Positions 1 through 6,390 of a stretch of DNA of 46,062 nt are shown here, piece by piece. The notes below the pieces were generated by a model. It was not told the origin of the DNA. It made no database searches and saw nothing but the letters and a program-made list of their open reading frames with translations. This stretch comes from a virus. The first letter of the stretch is position 1. Each line of letters starts with the position of its first letter. The stretch covers positions 1 to 46,062 of IMG/VR virus record IMGVR_UViG_3300011116_001118; one strand, given 5' to 3'. Both the position numbers and the translations under genes were made by a program.

Positions 1-278
1 GTTCCCAGAGCGATAGTATGCAATAGCATAGCCAGACTAGCCAGCGCATGTCCAAGATGGCTAGAACCGCTCTCTGGGTCGAGGTCTTCCCCGTTCTGCC
101 ACTGAGCCACATGCCGAAGCGCAGCAGCGATAAGGCGGTGTCCGTCAAACCCAGCAGTGTAGTTATACCGCCCATACTTTTTCTCTCCATGCATAAAAGC
201 CAATGCCATTTGTTCCAGGGCAGGAAGAGGCAATAGACTTAAGTCAGGTTTAGCAGTATCATTTTTCTTTGCGGTCAT
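1..278 (-). CDS. MazZ-like dATP/dGTP pyrophosphohydrolase, N-terminal domain (3' end cut off)
   Basis: Ninety-two residues are visible from an ATG at 278, preceded by a GGGAG Shine-Dalgarno; the frame is open to the window edge. The segments KPDLSLLP (10-17), GEKKYGRYNY (31-40), RHVAQWQNGEDLDPES (55-70) and HLGHALASL match my memory of the phage domain once called DUF5664, now dATP/dGTP diphosphohydrolase N-terminal. That family hydrolyses purine dNTPs, and MazZ members occur in phages that replace adenine with 2-aminoadenine. Here it is the last visible gene of the leftward operon. The family call rests on motif recognition; a role in base substitution is inference, because no PurZ or matching polymerase is in the window. 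Confidence 0.72.
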   Translation of the reverse strand, partial: MTAKKNDTAKPDLSLLPLPALEQMALAFMHGEKKYGRYNYTAGFDGHRLIAAALRHVAQWQNGEDLDPESGSSHLGHALASLAMLLHTIALG

Positions 279-281
279 GGT

Positions 282-359
282 CTACTCCCATACAGTTACT
301 AATACCCACAGCCATTCTTCCCGTGCTGCGATGCTTTCCAATTCATCCCTGCGAATCAT
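282..359 (-). CDS. possible 25-residue peptide upstream of the MazZ-like gene
   Basis: A short frame starts at an ATG inside the 3' end of the 90-residue gene and ends TAG at 282. Its stop sits over the Shine-Dalgarno of the MazZ-like gene, which would allow translational coupling. The peptide begins MIRRDELESIAAREE and ends in a Trp-rich segment. It has no clear Shine-Dalgarno of its own, so it may be chance. No function can be suggested. Confidence 0.25.
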   Translation of the reverse strand: MIRRDELESIAAREEWLWVLVTVWE

Positions 360-615
360 TTGTTGGCGCCGCGTCGGCCACCATACCACCGTCAGTGCCT
401 TCGCTCCCGGCCTCTCCTGAAACAGCTGCGTTAGGGTTCTCTTCTGCGGTGATGCCATTGTCGGTTCCCTTTACCTGTGCCAATTCTGCCAACCGGAGGG
501 CCTCCCGAAGGAGGACCACTCTGGTAAAGGCACCTTGGCTGAGCCCGCTCAATTCCCACGCCATGTTAACTAGTTTGCGCTCACTGGCATTTCGGAAATC
601 AGCCTTGTACCCCAT
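343..615 (-). CDS. small hypothetical protein, 90 residues
   Basis: The ATG at 615 is chosen because AGGGG lies eight bases upstream; an upstream in-frame start would add residues encoded inside the protease gene. The first 50 residues (from MGYKADFRNASERK) look like amphipathic helices and resemble a short helical or DNA-binding fold. The rest is Gly/Ala/Glu-rich and probably disordered. It begins one base after the ClpP-like gene ends, so it belongs to the same operon. I do not recognise the family. Confidence 0.6.
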   Translation of the reverse strand: MGYKADFRNASERKLVNMAWELSGLSQGAFTRVVLLREALRLAELAQVKGTDNGITAEENPNAAVSGEAGSEGTDGGMVADAAPTNDSQG

Positions 616-616
616 G

Positions 617-1324
617 TTACTTGCCCCTATAAGTGTAGGTGATATCGCCATCGTTCTCGTTAAAGAAGAACTCAAATGCTTGTGATTGAGACGTTTTGAT
701 TACCTTGGGGTTAGCTAAAGCTTCGCTCAGTCCAGAGATATACTTCCTAACAGTGATAAATTTAGGGCACAATTGAGCCAGGTTGTCCCCAATGTGCAGC
801 GTTTCCTGATTGAAATGGAACAAGAGAGTCTCTTCGTCAAGGCCAAGAGACTCGCGCAACTCAGCAATAATTACCTTGTCAATGGACGCCAAGTCAGCAT
901 GCAAAGCAGCGGCCAGTTTAGAAGTAACCGGTTGACGGACACCAGTGCGAACCCCGTGCCACAGAAGGAAACTCCTAGACAAAGCATACCGTTCGTCACA
1001 GTGTACCAGAATCTGAAAAGCCATGGAAGCCGCGATGCCATTAACAAAGCACCGTACTCGGACGCCGTGTCCCTTCACTTCTTCAATCGCATTCACAAAC
1101 TGGAACCCAGTGAAGACACTGCCGCCGGGAGAATCGAGCACGATGTCCACAGCCTCGCCGCTCTTGTCGTTTGCAAGGGCAAGCATACGGGTTTGAACTG
1201 CTCCCATATTCTTACCAATCTCAGTATCGATTGCAATGGCGCGCTCCTGGTTGACGCGAAGAGCGTCTTTAGCAGATGCAGTACAAGATAAAAGAACAAG
1301 AGAACATACTAGAAAAATACGCAT
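617..1324 (-). CDS. exported ClpP/SppA-type serine protease-like protein
   Basis: The 235-residue product has the ClpP/crotonase fold signature: DSPGGSV (64-70) for the oxyanion region, GIAAS with the likely nucleophile Ser100, and LLWHG with likely catalytic His123. It starts with MRIF and a hydrophobic stretch ending LLSCTASA, a signal peptide that may be cut by signal peptidase I after ASA or carry a weak lipobox around Cys14. The ATG at 1324 is preferred over an upstream TTG because GGAG lies just before it. Phage ClpP-like proteases usually mature the head; this one sits among small leftward genes, away from the capsid, and appears exported. It has its own promoter at 1363-1391. The substrate is unknown. 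Confidence 0.72.
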   Translation of the reverse strand: MRIFLVCSLVLLSCTASAKDALRVNQERAIAIDTEIGKNMGAVQTRMLALANDKSGEAVDIVLDSPGGSVFTGFQFVNAIEEVKGHGVRVRCFVNGIAASMAFQILVHCDERYALSRSFLLWHGVRTGVRQPVTSKLAAALHADLASIDKVIIAELRESLGLDEETLLFHFNQETLHIGDNLAQLCPKFITVRKYISGLSEALANPKVIKTSQSQAFEFFFNENDGDITYTYRGK

Positions 1325-1362
1325 AGTGTCTCCAAACAAGGGCCCTTAATTGAGCCACGGTT

Positions 1363-1391
1363 ACAATACCAAACCAAACGGATACTGTCAA
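1363..1391 (-). promoter_or_regulatory. sigma-70 promoter, extended -10 (ClpP-like gene)
   Basis: On the minus strand TTGACA (1386-1391) and TATTGT (1363-1368) are 17 bases apart, with TGG directly before the -10. This is the architecture shared by most promoters in the window. It reads into the exported protease gene and overlaps the stop of the 34-residue gene upstream. Confidence 0.7.
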
Positions 1392-1492
1392 CAAAAAGGC
1401 AAGTCCCAATAACCGGGTGGGCGAGGACGAAATATCCACCAAAGCACAAGAGCTATAGGCACACCCATGAGAAGCAAATCAAAAAGAGGCAT
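1388..1492 (-). CDS. small single-pass membrane protein, 34 residues
   Basis: The frame starts at an ATG preceded by GGGGAGACAAC, a good Shine-Dalgarno, and overlaps the end of the 52-residue gene by 14 bases. The sequence MPLFDLLLMGVPIALVLWW is a clear membrane span, followed by a basic, Pro-rich tail (IFRPRPP). It belongs to a set of tiny membrane proteins in the leftward region, a common place for phage proteins that disturb the host envelope or exclude other phages. That role is inference. Confidence 0.55.
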   Translation of the reverse strand: MPLFDLLLMGVPIALVLWWIFRPRPPGYWDLPFC

Positions 1493-1637
1493 GTTGTCTC
1501 CCCACACTTTTTCTTCGAGTCAACCAATAGAGCCGAGTAAGTTGCTCAGTAGTCATAAGCGCGTAGATTGATTGAAGAAAGGCATGAGTTGTTGGTTTAT
1601 GTCGCACCAACAGTTCCTGCTCAATTATGCTTCGCAT
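1479..1637 (-). CDS. small hypothetical protein, 52 residues
   Basis: The ATG at 1637 follows AAGGAG at ideal spacing, inside the 3' end of the preceding 78-residue gene; a longer upstream start in this frame has no such site. The product (MRSIIEQELLVRHKP at its start) is basic and mostly helical, with a cluster of Arg and Lys near the end. Overlap with the genes on both sides points to translational coupling. Function unknown. Confidence 0.55.
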   Translation of the reverse strand: MRSIIEQELLVRHKPTTHAFLQSIYALMTTEQLTRLYWLTRRKSVGRQHASF

Positions 1638-1857
1638 GCGATTCTCCTTCAAAGATGTTCTCGTAAGCACGCTTTACTTGTCCGCTGATGCGATGCACCC
1701 ATGTGTCCATAGCTTCCAAGTCTGATTCAGATTGCGCCCCAGCGTAGATGACTGTGAGAAAGGCAGTGATTACCTCACCCGTATTGTATTGACCCTCGCT
1801 TACAAGTTCAGTCAAGTCATGGCTAAGCGTTGTGATTTTATCTTTGTCAAGTCTCAT
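1621..1857 (-). CDS. small hypothetical protein, 78 residues
   Basis: The ATG at 1857 has GGAG about ten bases upstream. The product is a predicted helical protein (MRLDKDKITTLSHDLTELV at its start) with no Cys and a His/Lys-rich end. The hairpin leader at 1875-1912 lies immediately upstream, so its translation may be controlled by that element. No family is recognised. Confidence 0.6.
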   Translation of the reverse strand: MRLDKDKITTLSHDLTELVSEGQYNTGEVITAFLTVIYAGAQSESDLEAMDTWVHRISGQVKRAYENIFEGESHAKHN

Positions 1858-1874
1858 ACCTAGTTCTCCATAGT

Positions 1875-1912
1875 GTAGTTACGGTAGCACCGGTCCCGGT
1901 GGTTGCTTGTCT
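1875..1912 (-). promoter_or_regulatory. hairpin leader element, GGTGCTACCGT variant
   Basis: Read on the minus strand, CACCGGGACCGGTG (1888-1901) forms a perfect five-base stem around a four-base loop. It is followed by CTACCGTAAC and then the GGAG Shine-Dalgarno of the 78-residue gene. This matches the hairpin plus GGTGCTGC pattern found at other leaders in this window. It is probably an RNA-level control site; this is inference from recurrence. Confidence 0.45.
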
Positions 1913-1919
1913 ATGTTAG

Positions 1920-2177
1920 TTACAGTCGTCCTCCCATAAAGATTGTGCCATCTTCTTCAAACGTGTTGTCTGTCTCGACCGCCAAGACAGGCTTCCCCCC
2001 TCCCATGAGGGGCAGGCTCGGCTGGGTTCGGTACATAAAGGCATCATAGGCCAGGTCCCATACCATCTCAGCATCGCCGCGAGCAACGCTCATCTCATCG
2101 GTCAAACCAAGGCGCTTAACAAGCTGGGTAGCGTAGGCGCTGGCCAGTTCGTGGGCGGTTCTGGAGGAGTTATTCAT
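1920..2177 (-). CDS. small hypothetical protein, 85 residues
   Basis: The ATG at 2177 follows GGGGGA, and the start overlaps the end of the 56-residue membrane protein by eight bases. The first half is helical (HELASAYATQLVKRLGL, then an acidic helix). A Gly/Pro linker around MGGGKP is followed by a short acidic end. The composition fits a soluble cytoplasmic protein. I do not recognise it. Confidence 0.6.
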   Translation of the reverse strand: MNNSSRTAHELASAYATQLVKRLGLTDEMSVARGDAEMVWDLAYDAFMYRTQPSLPLMGGGKPVLAVETDNTFEEDGTIFMGGRL

Positions 2178-2340
2178 TTCGTCCCCCTTTATTATTCACT
2201 ACACGAATAGGCTGCTCAATGTCCTCTGCGATGCGGGCCCAGTCAGGAGCGTTCAGTCGCTGAACCAATTCAGCGCCGCCAATGAGCCCTACAATAAACG
2301 CCACGCCGCCCAACAGAAACCCTACAAAAAACGTAATCAT
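2170..2340 (-). CDS. small single-pass membrane protein, 56 residues
   Basis: The ATG at 2340 is preceded by AAAGGAT. Residues 2-22 (starting ITFFVGFLLGG) are a strongly hydrophobic span rich in Gly and Phe, followed by a soluble tail with NAPDWARIAEDIEQP. It overlaps the next gene by eight bases. It may be an envelope-acting early protein, but sequence alone does not show that. Confidence 0.6.
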   Translation of the reverse strand: MITFFVGFLLGGVAFIVGLIGGAELVQRLNAPDWARIAEDIEQPIRVVNNKGGRNE

Positions 2341-2362
2341 GCTAAATCCTTTCTGTTAATGG

Positions 2363-2617
2363 TTACATTGCCTCTTGCTTTGCGTTGAACCATGCTTCAC
2401 ACATTTGTGCATAACTGAGTCCAGCCCAAATCACGTTGCCTGGCTTGCCTACCGCCACCCCCGCTAGCAGCTTCCTGAGCCGCTGATTAGCCGGACACGT
2501 ATCACTGTGGGGACCCCGCCCGTGCCCCCCGCCGCCCCCTCCCTTCCTAAGCCCCCGCTTGATTTCCTCGTTGGCTGACTGGCCAATCCGCTTCCTATTC
2601 TTGCTCCACTTATCCAT
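2363..2617 (-). CDS. small basic, glycine-rich hypothetical protein, 84 residues
   Basis: AAGGAGGTG gives this ATG one of the best Shine-Dalgarno sites in the left region. The N-terminal 25 residues are very basic (MDKWSKNRKRIGQ), followed by a run of six glycines and a His/Arg segment. The second half holds two Cys residues and a more hydrophobic helix. The basic, flexible N terminus would fit a nucleic-acid binding protein, but no known domain is visible. Confidence 0.6.
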   Translation of the reverse strand: MDKWSKNRKRIGQSANEEIKRGLRKGGGGGGHGRGPHSDTCPANQRLRKLLAGVAVGKPGNVIWAGLSYAQMCEAWFNAKQEAM

Positions 2618-2655
2618 GCAACACCTCCTTGATAATGAGAATCAGTTGCAATGCG

Positions 2656-3033
2656 CTAGATAAACTCCCGACGCGACGACTCATCTTTGATGTACTCGGC
2701 ATGCCGCTTAATGAAGCGTTTCACTTTGCGCACAAAAGCACGAGTACCAGTAATGCCGATGTAGGAGCAGTACCCAATCTCAGGGTCGCGACGGCCGGGA
2801 ATGTAGTATTCCCCCGTCAAAGGGTTGTTGCCCGTTACAATGTGCCCGTCCTTGAACCCCCATACAAACGCTCCATATGTAGGCTGTCCTTCCATCTTAT
2901 CCAATTTACGGTTAGTGTATTGCATATCGTATCGCTTCAGCATCTCGAACCATTTCATGGCGGGTACGCTAGTCAAGTCAAATCCATACTCGGAGCAGTC
3001 TTTGTAGCGTTGCAGGTATTTCACGTTGCTCAT
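2656..3033 (-). CDS. hypothetical protein, 125 residues
   Basis: The ATG follows GGGGGAT at normal spacing. The product is rich in Tyr, Gly and Lys/Arg (pieces such as WGFKDGHIVTGNNPLTGEYY and GYCSYIGITGTR), with a basic C-terminal helix of about 30 residues. The mix of beta-type and basic segments suggests a compact soluble domain. No match to a known family came to mind. It sits 27 bases after the previous gene in the leftward operon. Confidence 0.65.
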   Translation of the reverse strand: MSNVKYLQRYKDCSEYGFDLTSVPAMKWFEMLKRYDMQYTNRKLDKMEGQPTYGAFVWGFKDGHIVTGNNPLTGEYYIPGRRDPEIGYCSYIGITGTRAFVRKVKRFIKRHAEYIKDESSRREFI

Positions 3034-3060
3034 GTAGTATCCCCCAATAGTTACGCTTAG

Positions 3061-3252
3061 TTACGTGGCGGTGGTCGTTGTTGGCCCTGCCGCGGGCTTG
3101 TCCTCCAGGTCCTGTTCCTTGAGCGCGCCCACAAGTACCTCAGCGACCCAAAGGTATCGGCATTCTGCTAACCGCATTAGCTTGCCTTCTGGTGTAAGCA
3201 TACGCACTAACCAACCATCTTGCGCCTCATTTATAGTAATACTAAACAGCAT
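3061..3252 (-). CDS. small hypothetical protein, 63 residues
   Basis: The ATG at 3252 is used because AGGAGGG lies upstream and the preceding gene ends at 3254; earlier in-frame starts lie inside that gene. The product starts MLFSITINEAQDGWLV, looks like a short beta-hairpin plus helix, and ends in a threonine run. It is transcribed with its neighbours. Function unknown. Confidence 0.6.
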   Translation of the reverse strand: MLFSITINEAQDGWLVRMLTPEGKLMRLAECRYLWVAEVLVGALKEQDLEDKPAAGPTTTTAT

Positions 3253-3253
3253 G

Positions 3254-3436
3254 TTATCCCTCCTCATTGGCAATCTCATAATCTTCCCCATCTCGCAACC
3301 ACTTTTGATATTCAGTTTCAAATGCTACTTCATCCACCTTCTCAAGTGCCAGTGCTGGATTCGTTTCGTATCCCAGCAAAGATGTTGGACCATAAGTAAG
3401 AAGAACCCAGTGACGAAAATCTTTTCTAGTTTTCAT
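3254..3436 (-). CDS. small hypothetical protein, 60 residues
   Basis: Its ATG overlaps the TGA of the methyltransferase-like gene (ATGA), a classic coupled start, and AGGAG lies just upstream. The leader also contains CACCC and GGAGTGCTGC directly before the ATG, a compact relative of the hairpin element seen elsewhere. The product is acidic in its second half. It resembles no family I can name. Confidence 0.6.
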   Translation of the reverse strand: MKTRKDFRHWVLLTYGPTSLLGYETNPALALEKVDEVAFETEYQKWLRDGEDYEIANEEG

Positions 3437-4074
3437 GCAGCACTCCTAATAAGGGTGAGGTACATGGGGCTACGTCCCCAATAGGTACCAAAAGCTACAC
3501 TGCGTCCGGTCATCAGGGCGGCTAACTCGGGAATATGCCGCCCTGGCCTGTAACTTCGTTTCTTATCGGCAACAGAGCGGATAACTTTAGCCATTCGGGG
3601 GCGCAATCCCCATTCCTTTGCTGCGGCAGTGAGATGTACCTTGTGGCAGTCCCGAGCACTTCCATTAATAGAGATAGTTGCCGCAGGATTACGACGGGCC
3701 CAAGCGTACAGGTACTTATCCAAGGTGCCCCAAGTATCCACACCGTCAGCTTCTACGTATGCAACATCAGTAACGGTTTCCAAGTAATCTTCCAAGTTGC
3801 CAGTAACCACTTGGCAATCTATGTCCAGTCGCTTTGCTCGGCGACGCAAGGAATCTGCAGTATCTGCGTCTCTCTCAACAATTACAATATCTTCCATCTT
3901 GAATCCAAGTGCAAGCATGCGGGAGACGTGCCGCCAAAGCCCACGCCAATTGCCTACAAGAATCACAGCCTTACCCTTTGGCTTCCCATGCAGCTGTTCA
4001 GCGAGCAACATATCAAGTACTTGCTCAGACCGTAGCTTCCCCTTAGTAGTCGTGCACTTATTTACAAAGCTCAT
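3433..4074 (-). CDS. Rossmann-fold, SAM methyltransferase-like protein
   Basis: The 213-residue product starts MSFVNK at an ATG preceded by GGGGGG; an upstream start would lie in the tiny membrane gene. The central part reads like the first strands of a class I methyltransferase: KAVILVGNWRGLW, then IVIVERDADTADSLRRR with an acidic end to strand two, then VVTGNLEDYLE and AYVEADG. A clear catalytic motif such as NPPY or DPPY is absent, so it may be a degenerate or non-DNA enzyme, or another Rossmann protein. It could serve DNA or RNA modification, but that is only inferred from the fold. Confidence 0.45.
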   Translation of the reverse strand: MSFVNKCTTTKGKLRSEQVLDMLLAEQLHGKPKGKAVILVGNWRGLWRHVSRMLALGFKMEDIVIVERDADTADSLRRRAKRLDIDCQVVTGNLEDYLETVTDVAYVEADGVDTWGTLDKYLYAWARRNPAATISINGSARDCHKVHLTAAAKEWGLRPRMAKVIRSVADKKRSYRPGRHIPELAALMTGRSVAFGTYWGRSPMYLTLIRSAA

Positions 4075-4075
4075 A

Positions 4076-4165
4076 CTATTGCCCCCCATTGCGCACAAGG
4101 TAAATGCCTACGCACGTGAATACAAAGATAGTCACAGTGTAAATAGTCAGGTCAAGTATAGCCAT
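4076..4165 (-). CDS. tiny membrane peptide, 29 residues
   Basis: AAGGAG eight bases before the ATG makes this very short frame convincing. It encodes a single span (LTIYTVTIFVFTCVGIYLV) with a short RNGGQ tail. The stop lies one base before the start of the methyltransferase-like gene. It is the first gene after the promoter at 4212-4240. Such peptides in phages often act on the host membrane; here that is inference. Confidence 0.6.
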   Translation of the reverse strand: MAILDLTIYTVTIFVFTCVGIYLVRNGGQ

Positions 4166-4211
4166 AGAGATACTCCTTGCTATAGAGGGGCCAATGGCGA
4201 ACGGCATAGCC

Positions 4212-4240
4212 TTTGTATCACGCCGTTCAATTCTTGTCAA
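4212..4240 (-). promoter_or_regulatory. promoter, extended -10, reading leftward
   Basis: On the minus strand TTGACA (4235-4240) is followed after 17 bases by TACAAA (4212-4217) with TGA directly before it. The -10 lacks the final T, but the layout matches the phage-wide pattern. It would drive the tiny membrane peptide and the genes after it, and it overlaps the end of the DUF932 gene. Confidence 0.5.
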
Positions 4241-4932
4241 GCAGCGGCCAACGTAATGATATGGCTAAGTAATCCTTCATCCTTGGTCAACGCTGTGAAT
4301 TCGTTCCTGCTACGCAAGCGCACTGCCTCGTTCACCGTATTATAGAGACCCCATGCCGTGTATGGGTTATCCTCCTTGCGCGTTTGGGCATAGGCAAGAC
4401 AATCAATTGCTTGCTCCTTAGCCCGGATACCGATGGGCAAGGACGCAACCACTTCAATCGGCGCCCGTACTGTCACTTCTTTTGCTGTCTCAATCTGGTC
4501 CAGCAATCCTCCTGCCTCAATGAACTGCACTGCTTCGGCTACCATGTCGGGCAGAACATCGAGTTGCTCGTGTGCCCGGGGTCCATCCACATGCCTTAGT
4601 TTAGCTTCAAAACTCATGCCAGGTACGCCAACAGTGAGCCCATTGCTACACACCAGACGAAACAATCCTACGCCAATTGACAAGGCCTTGCGCCCCGTGT
4701 TATCGTTCCTGAAGAATAGGCGGGGTACCATTGTTCCTTCACCGGGTACTTCAAAAGAATGCTTTACAAGTGTAGCCATTGCAGTCATGCGCCGGTCGTT
4801 ACCAATTACGGAAATATTTTTTACGTCAACCCCGTGTGCTCCCGATGCATCACGTACTAATCGGAGCAAATCAATGTTACTAATGGACAAGAATCGGGGA
4901 CCTACTGAAGTGTCAAGGGTTCGGTTAATCAT
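4237..4932 (-). CDS. DUF932 family phage/plasmid protein
   Basis: The product is 231 residues from the ATG at 4932, which has AAGGAG upstream; the longer open frame runs back through the structured leader and is not credible. RLVCSNGLTV (92-101), after FRNDNTGRKALSIGVGLF, is the hallmark of DUF932 proteins (TIGR03299 type) of phages and plasmids. Their role is not established; some lie near recombination or anti-restriction genes. It is somewhat shorter than typical members. A long, folded leader lies between it and the gene upstream, so expression is probably controlled at the RNA level. Confidence 0.75.
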   Translation of the reverse strand: MINRTLDTSVGPRFLSISNIDLLRLVRDASGAHGVDVKNISVIGNDRRMTAMATLVKHSFEVPGEGTMVPRLFFRNDNTGRKALSIGVGLFRLVCSNGLTVGVPGMSFEAKLRHVDGPRAHEQLDVLPDMVAEAVQFIEAGGLLDQIETAKEVTVRAPIEVVASLPIGIRAKEQAIDCLAYAQTRKEDNPYTAWGLYNTVNEAVRLRSRNEFTALTKDEGLLSHIITLAAA

Positions 4933-4944
4933 GCCTAATCTCCT

Positions 4945-5090
4945 TATGTTCTGGCCACGGCAGCACCTCGCTAAAGCTCGGTGGTGCCCGGCTTGTTCCT
5001 CTATCCTTGCCGTCTCTGCAGGACCCCGTCCATGGGGCTGGTTAGCAGAGATAGGGCAGCTGTCTGGCAGAAAATTTGCAGCTATTTGAT
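4945..5090 (-). promoter_or_regulatory. structured leader of the DUF932 gene, with hairpin plus GGTGCTGCCGT
   Basis: On the minus strand this leader folds into at least two parts. First, TCTCTGC pairs with GCAGAGA around an inner CCCC/GGGG stem. Second, near the gene, GGCACCACC faces GGTGCTGCC with one mismatch (4958-4990), followed by CGTGGCCAG and the Shine-Dalgarno. The second part is the recurring leader element of this genome. No known riboswitch consensus was recognised. Confidence 0.5.
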
Positions 5091-5100
5091 TACCAAGGGA

Positions 5101-5130
5101 GTTATCCTGCACTCCCAAAAGTACTGTCAA
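5101..5130 (-). promoter_or_regulatory. possible promoter for the DUF932 leader
   Basis: TTGACA (5125-5130, minus strand) is followed after 18 bases by GATAAC (5101-5106). It lies at the end of the 78-residue gene and would give a leader of about 160 bases. It lacks the TGN extension seen in the other promoters, so support is weaker. Confidence 0.35.
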
Positions 5131-5338
5131 TGGTCTCATCCAATCGGCGCGCCGCTTCCGCATACTCCACAATACAGGCTTGCATATCTTCCAAGCATGC
5201 CTCAACTACATGAACCCACCACTCCCATTCCAGGTCGTCCTGCGCTATTGCTAGGCGGTTAAGAGCATGCTCATATCGCCGCTGTAATTCTGAGAACGTG
5301 AACCCATTACCTGCCTGAATGTCGTCGTCCCGTTGCAT
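5102..5338 (-). CDS. small acidic hypothetical protein, 78 residues
   Basis: The ATG follows GGGAGGGG. The product is almost entirely helical and acidic, with a Trp-rich centre (LEWEWWVHVVEACLEDM) and two Cys. The heptad-like spacing of hydrophobic residues suggests a helical bundle or coiled coil. It starts 11 bases after the 90-residue gene ends. No family is recognised. Confidence 0.6.
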   Translation of the reverse strand: MQRDDDIQAGNGFTFSELQRRYEHALNRLAIAQDDLEWEWWVHVVEACLEDMQACIVEYAEAARRLDETIDSTFGSAG

Positions 5339-5349
5339 GCTTCCCCTCC

Positions 5350-5622
5350 CTAATAAATATATTTAATAACTAAATCATATACATGCTGGCTATCTTCGTT
5401 CAGCCTGTCTAATTCTTGGTCAGTTAGCTCGGTGCCATCGTCCCATTCCGCCCAGCATATAAAGGCATCTGAATAATCGGGGGCGTCCCAGTTACGTACG
5501 CCGTCCACTTCATAATCCCCCAACGTCTTGGGCTTGCGTACTCGTGGCATATCCCCATGTTCTGCGTATTCTGCATCGGCCGCCGCTTTGCGTCGTTCCT
5601 CGCTGTCCCATATGTGACTCAT
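5350..5622 (-). CDS. small acidic hypothetical protein, 90 residues
   Basis: The start is the ATG at 5622 with AGGAG upstream; an in-frame GTG at 5640 lies inside the conserved leader element and is less likely. The product is acidic and aromatic, with NWDAPDYSDAF and a helix ELTDQELDRLNEDS. Its leader is nearly the same as that of the Cys-rich gene upstream, so the two are probably co-regulated. Function unknown. Confidence 0.6.
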   Translation of the reverse strand: MSHIWDSEERRKAAADAEYAEHGDMPRVRKPKTLGDYEVDGVRNWDAPDYSDAFICWAEWDDGTELTDQELDRLNEDSQHVYDLVIKYIY

Positions 5623-5690
5623 AAATTCTCCTATGCTCACATTGTTTACATGGTCGCAGCACTTCGCTACGCTCAGTGATTACGCTGCCG
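5623..5690 (-). promoter_or_regulatory. leader element GTGCTGCGAC with conserved TGTAAAC loop
   Basis: On the minus strand GTGCTGCGAC (5653-5662) is followed by CAT-GTAAACA-ATG, then GTGAGCATAGGAG and the start codon. The leader of the Cys-rich gene carries the same order at the same distances, including the TGTAAAC core. The shared sequence spans about 40 bases and the flanking stem bases differ while still pairing. Confidence 0.5.
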
Positions 5691-6381
5691 ACTGGACAAA
5701 TCCGCCGCTCACTTGCTCATCGGTTACTCGCCGGTTGCTTTTTAAGCGAAGCCCCACAATTACACCAGCCTTATCAAGGAATCGGAAGTCATGCTCATCT
5801 CCGTTTACAACTTCCCGCCCATGTAAACTTATCGGTAGCGCGTCCTTTTTCTTGAGGGAAAAAACAACTGCCACGTTTACTCCCGCGTTAATCATTGCAG
5901 TAAATAGCCTATCGGTGGTCCGTTCTGAGTAGCTATACGTTACGCTCACGCCCATTGCATGCAATTTCAGAGCCAAATCAGGGCGCTTTGTATATTCCCA
6001 GAACGTGACTTTGTCACGGTATTCAGCATATATATGAGACCAATCCAAATCACTGCCACCGTTAAGCCGGACCGCTGCTTGCTTGCCCCGCTTGGCCGCC
6101 CGTTTGATAAGTACATCCAGTTCTTTACGTAACTGGGCCTCAAATCCTGCCCGGTCCGACAATAGCCAGTCGCTTTTCTTTTTCCTGGCATTGCTTACTT
6201 TGTCGTCAAACGCTCCCCTCCCCGCTTTTACAATAAGACAGGCTTTCTTGCAAGCGCCGGCATTAGGACACAGTTCGGACTTATAAACAGCGCTTGCTAG
6301 ATACAAAATGGCCGCTTCATATGCATCGCCGGTATATTTTGCTAACTTAGGGCTAGCGTCCATTCGAGTAAGCAATTTCAT
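5680..6381 (-). CDS. conserved Cys-rich phage protein (DUF7227-like)
   Basis: The 233-residue product starts at the ATG at 6381 after AGGAGG. It carries LCPNAGACKKACLIVKAGRG (37-56; Cys38, Cys44, Cys48), then ARKKKSDWLLSDRAGFEAQL and AVRLNGGSDLDW (103-114). This order of motifs is one I recall from a widespread phage family of unknown function, often listed as DUF7227. The three spaced cysteines suggest metal or iron-sulfur binding. The family name is from memory and less certain than the motifs. It has a hairpin leader of the recurring type. Confidence 0.6.
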   Translation of the reverse strand: MKLLTRMDASPKLAKYTGDAYEAAILYLASAVYKSELCPNAGACKKACLIVKAGRGAFDDKVSNARKKKSDWLLSDRAGFEAQLRKELDVLIKRAAKRGKQAAVRLNGGSDLDWSHIYAEYRDKVTFWEYTKRPDLALKLHAMGVSVTYSYSERTTDRLFTAMINAGVNVAVVFSLKKKDALPISLHGREVVNGDEHDFRFLDKAGVIVGLRLKSNRRVTDEQVSGGFVQSAA

Positions 6382-6390
6382 AAGGCCTCC

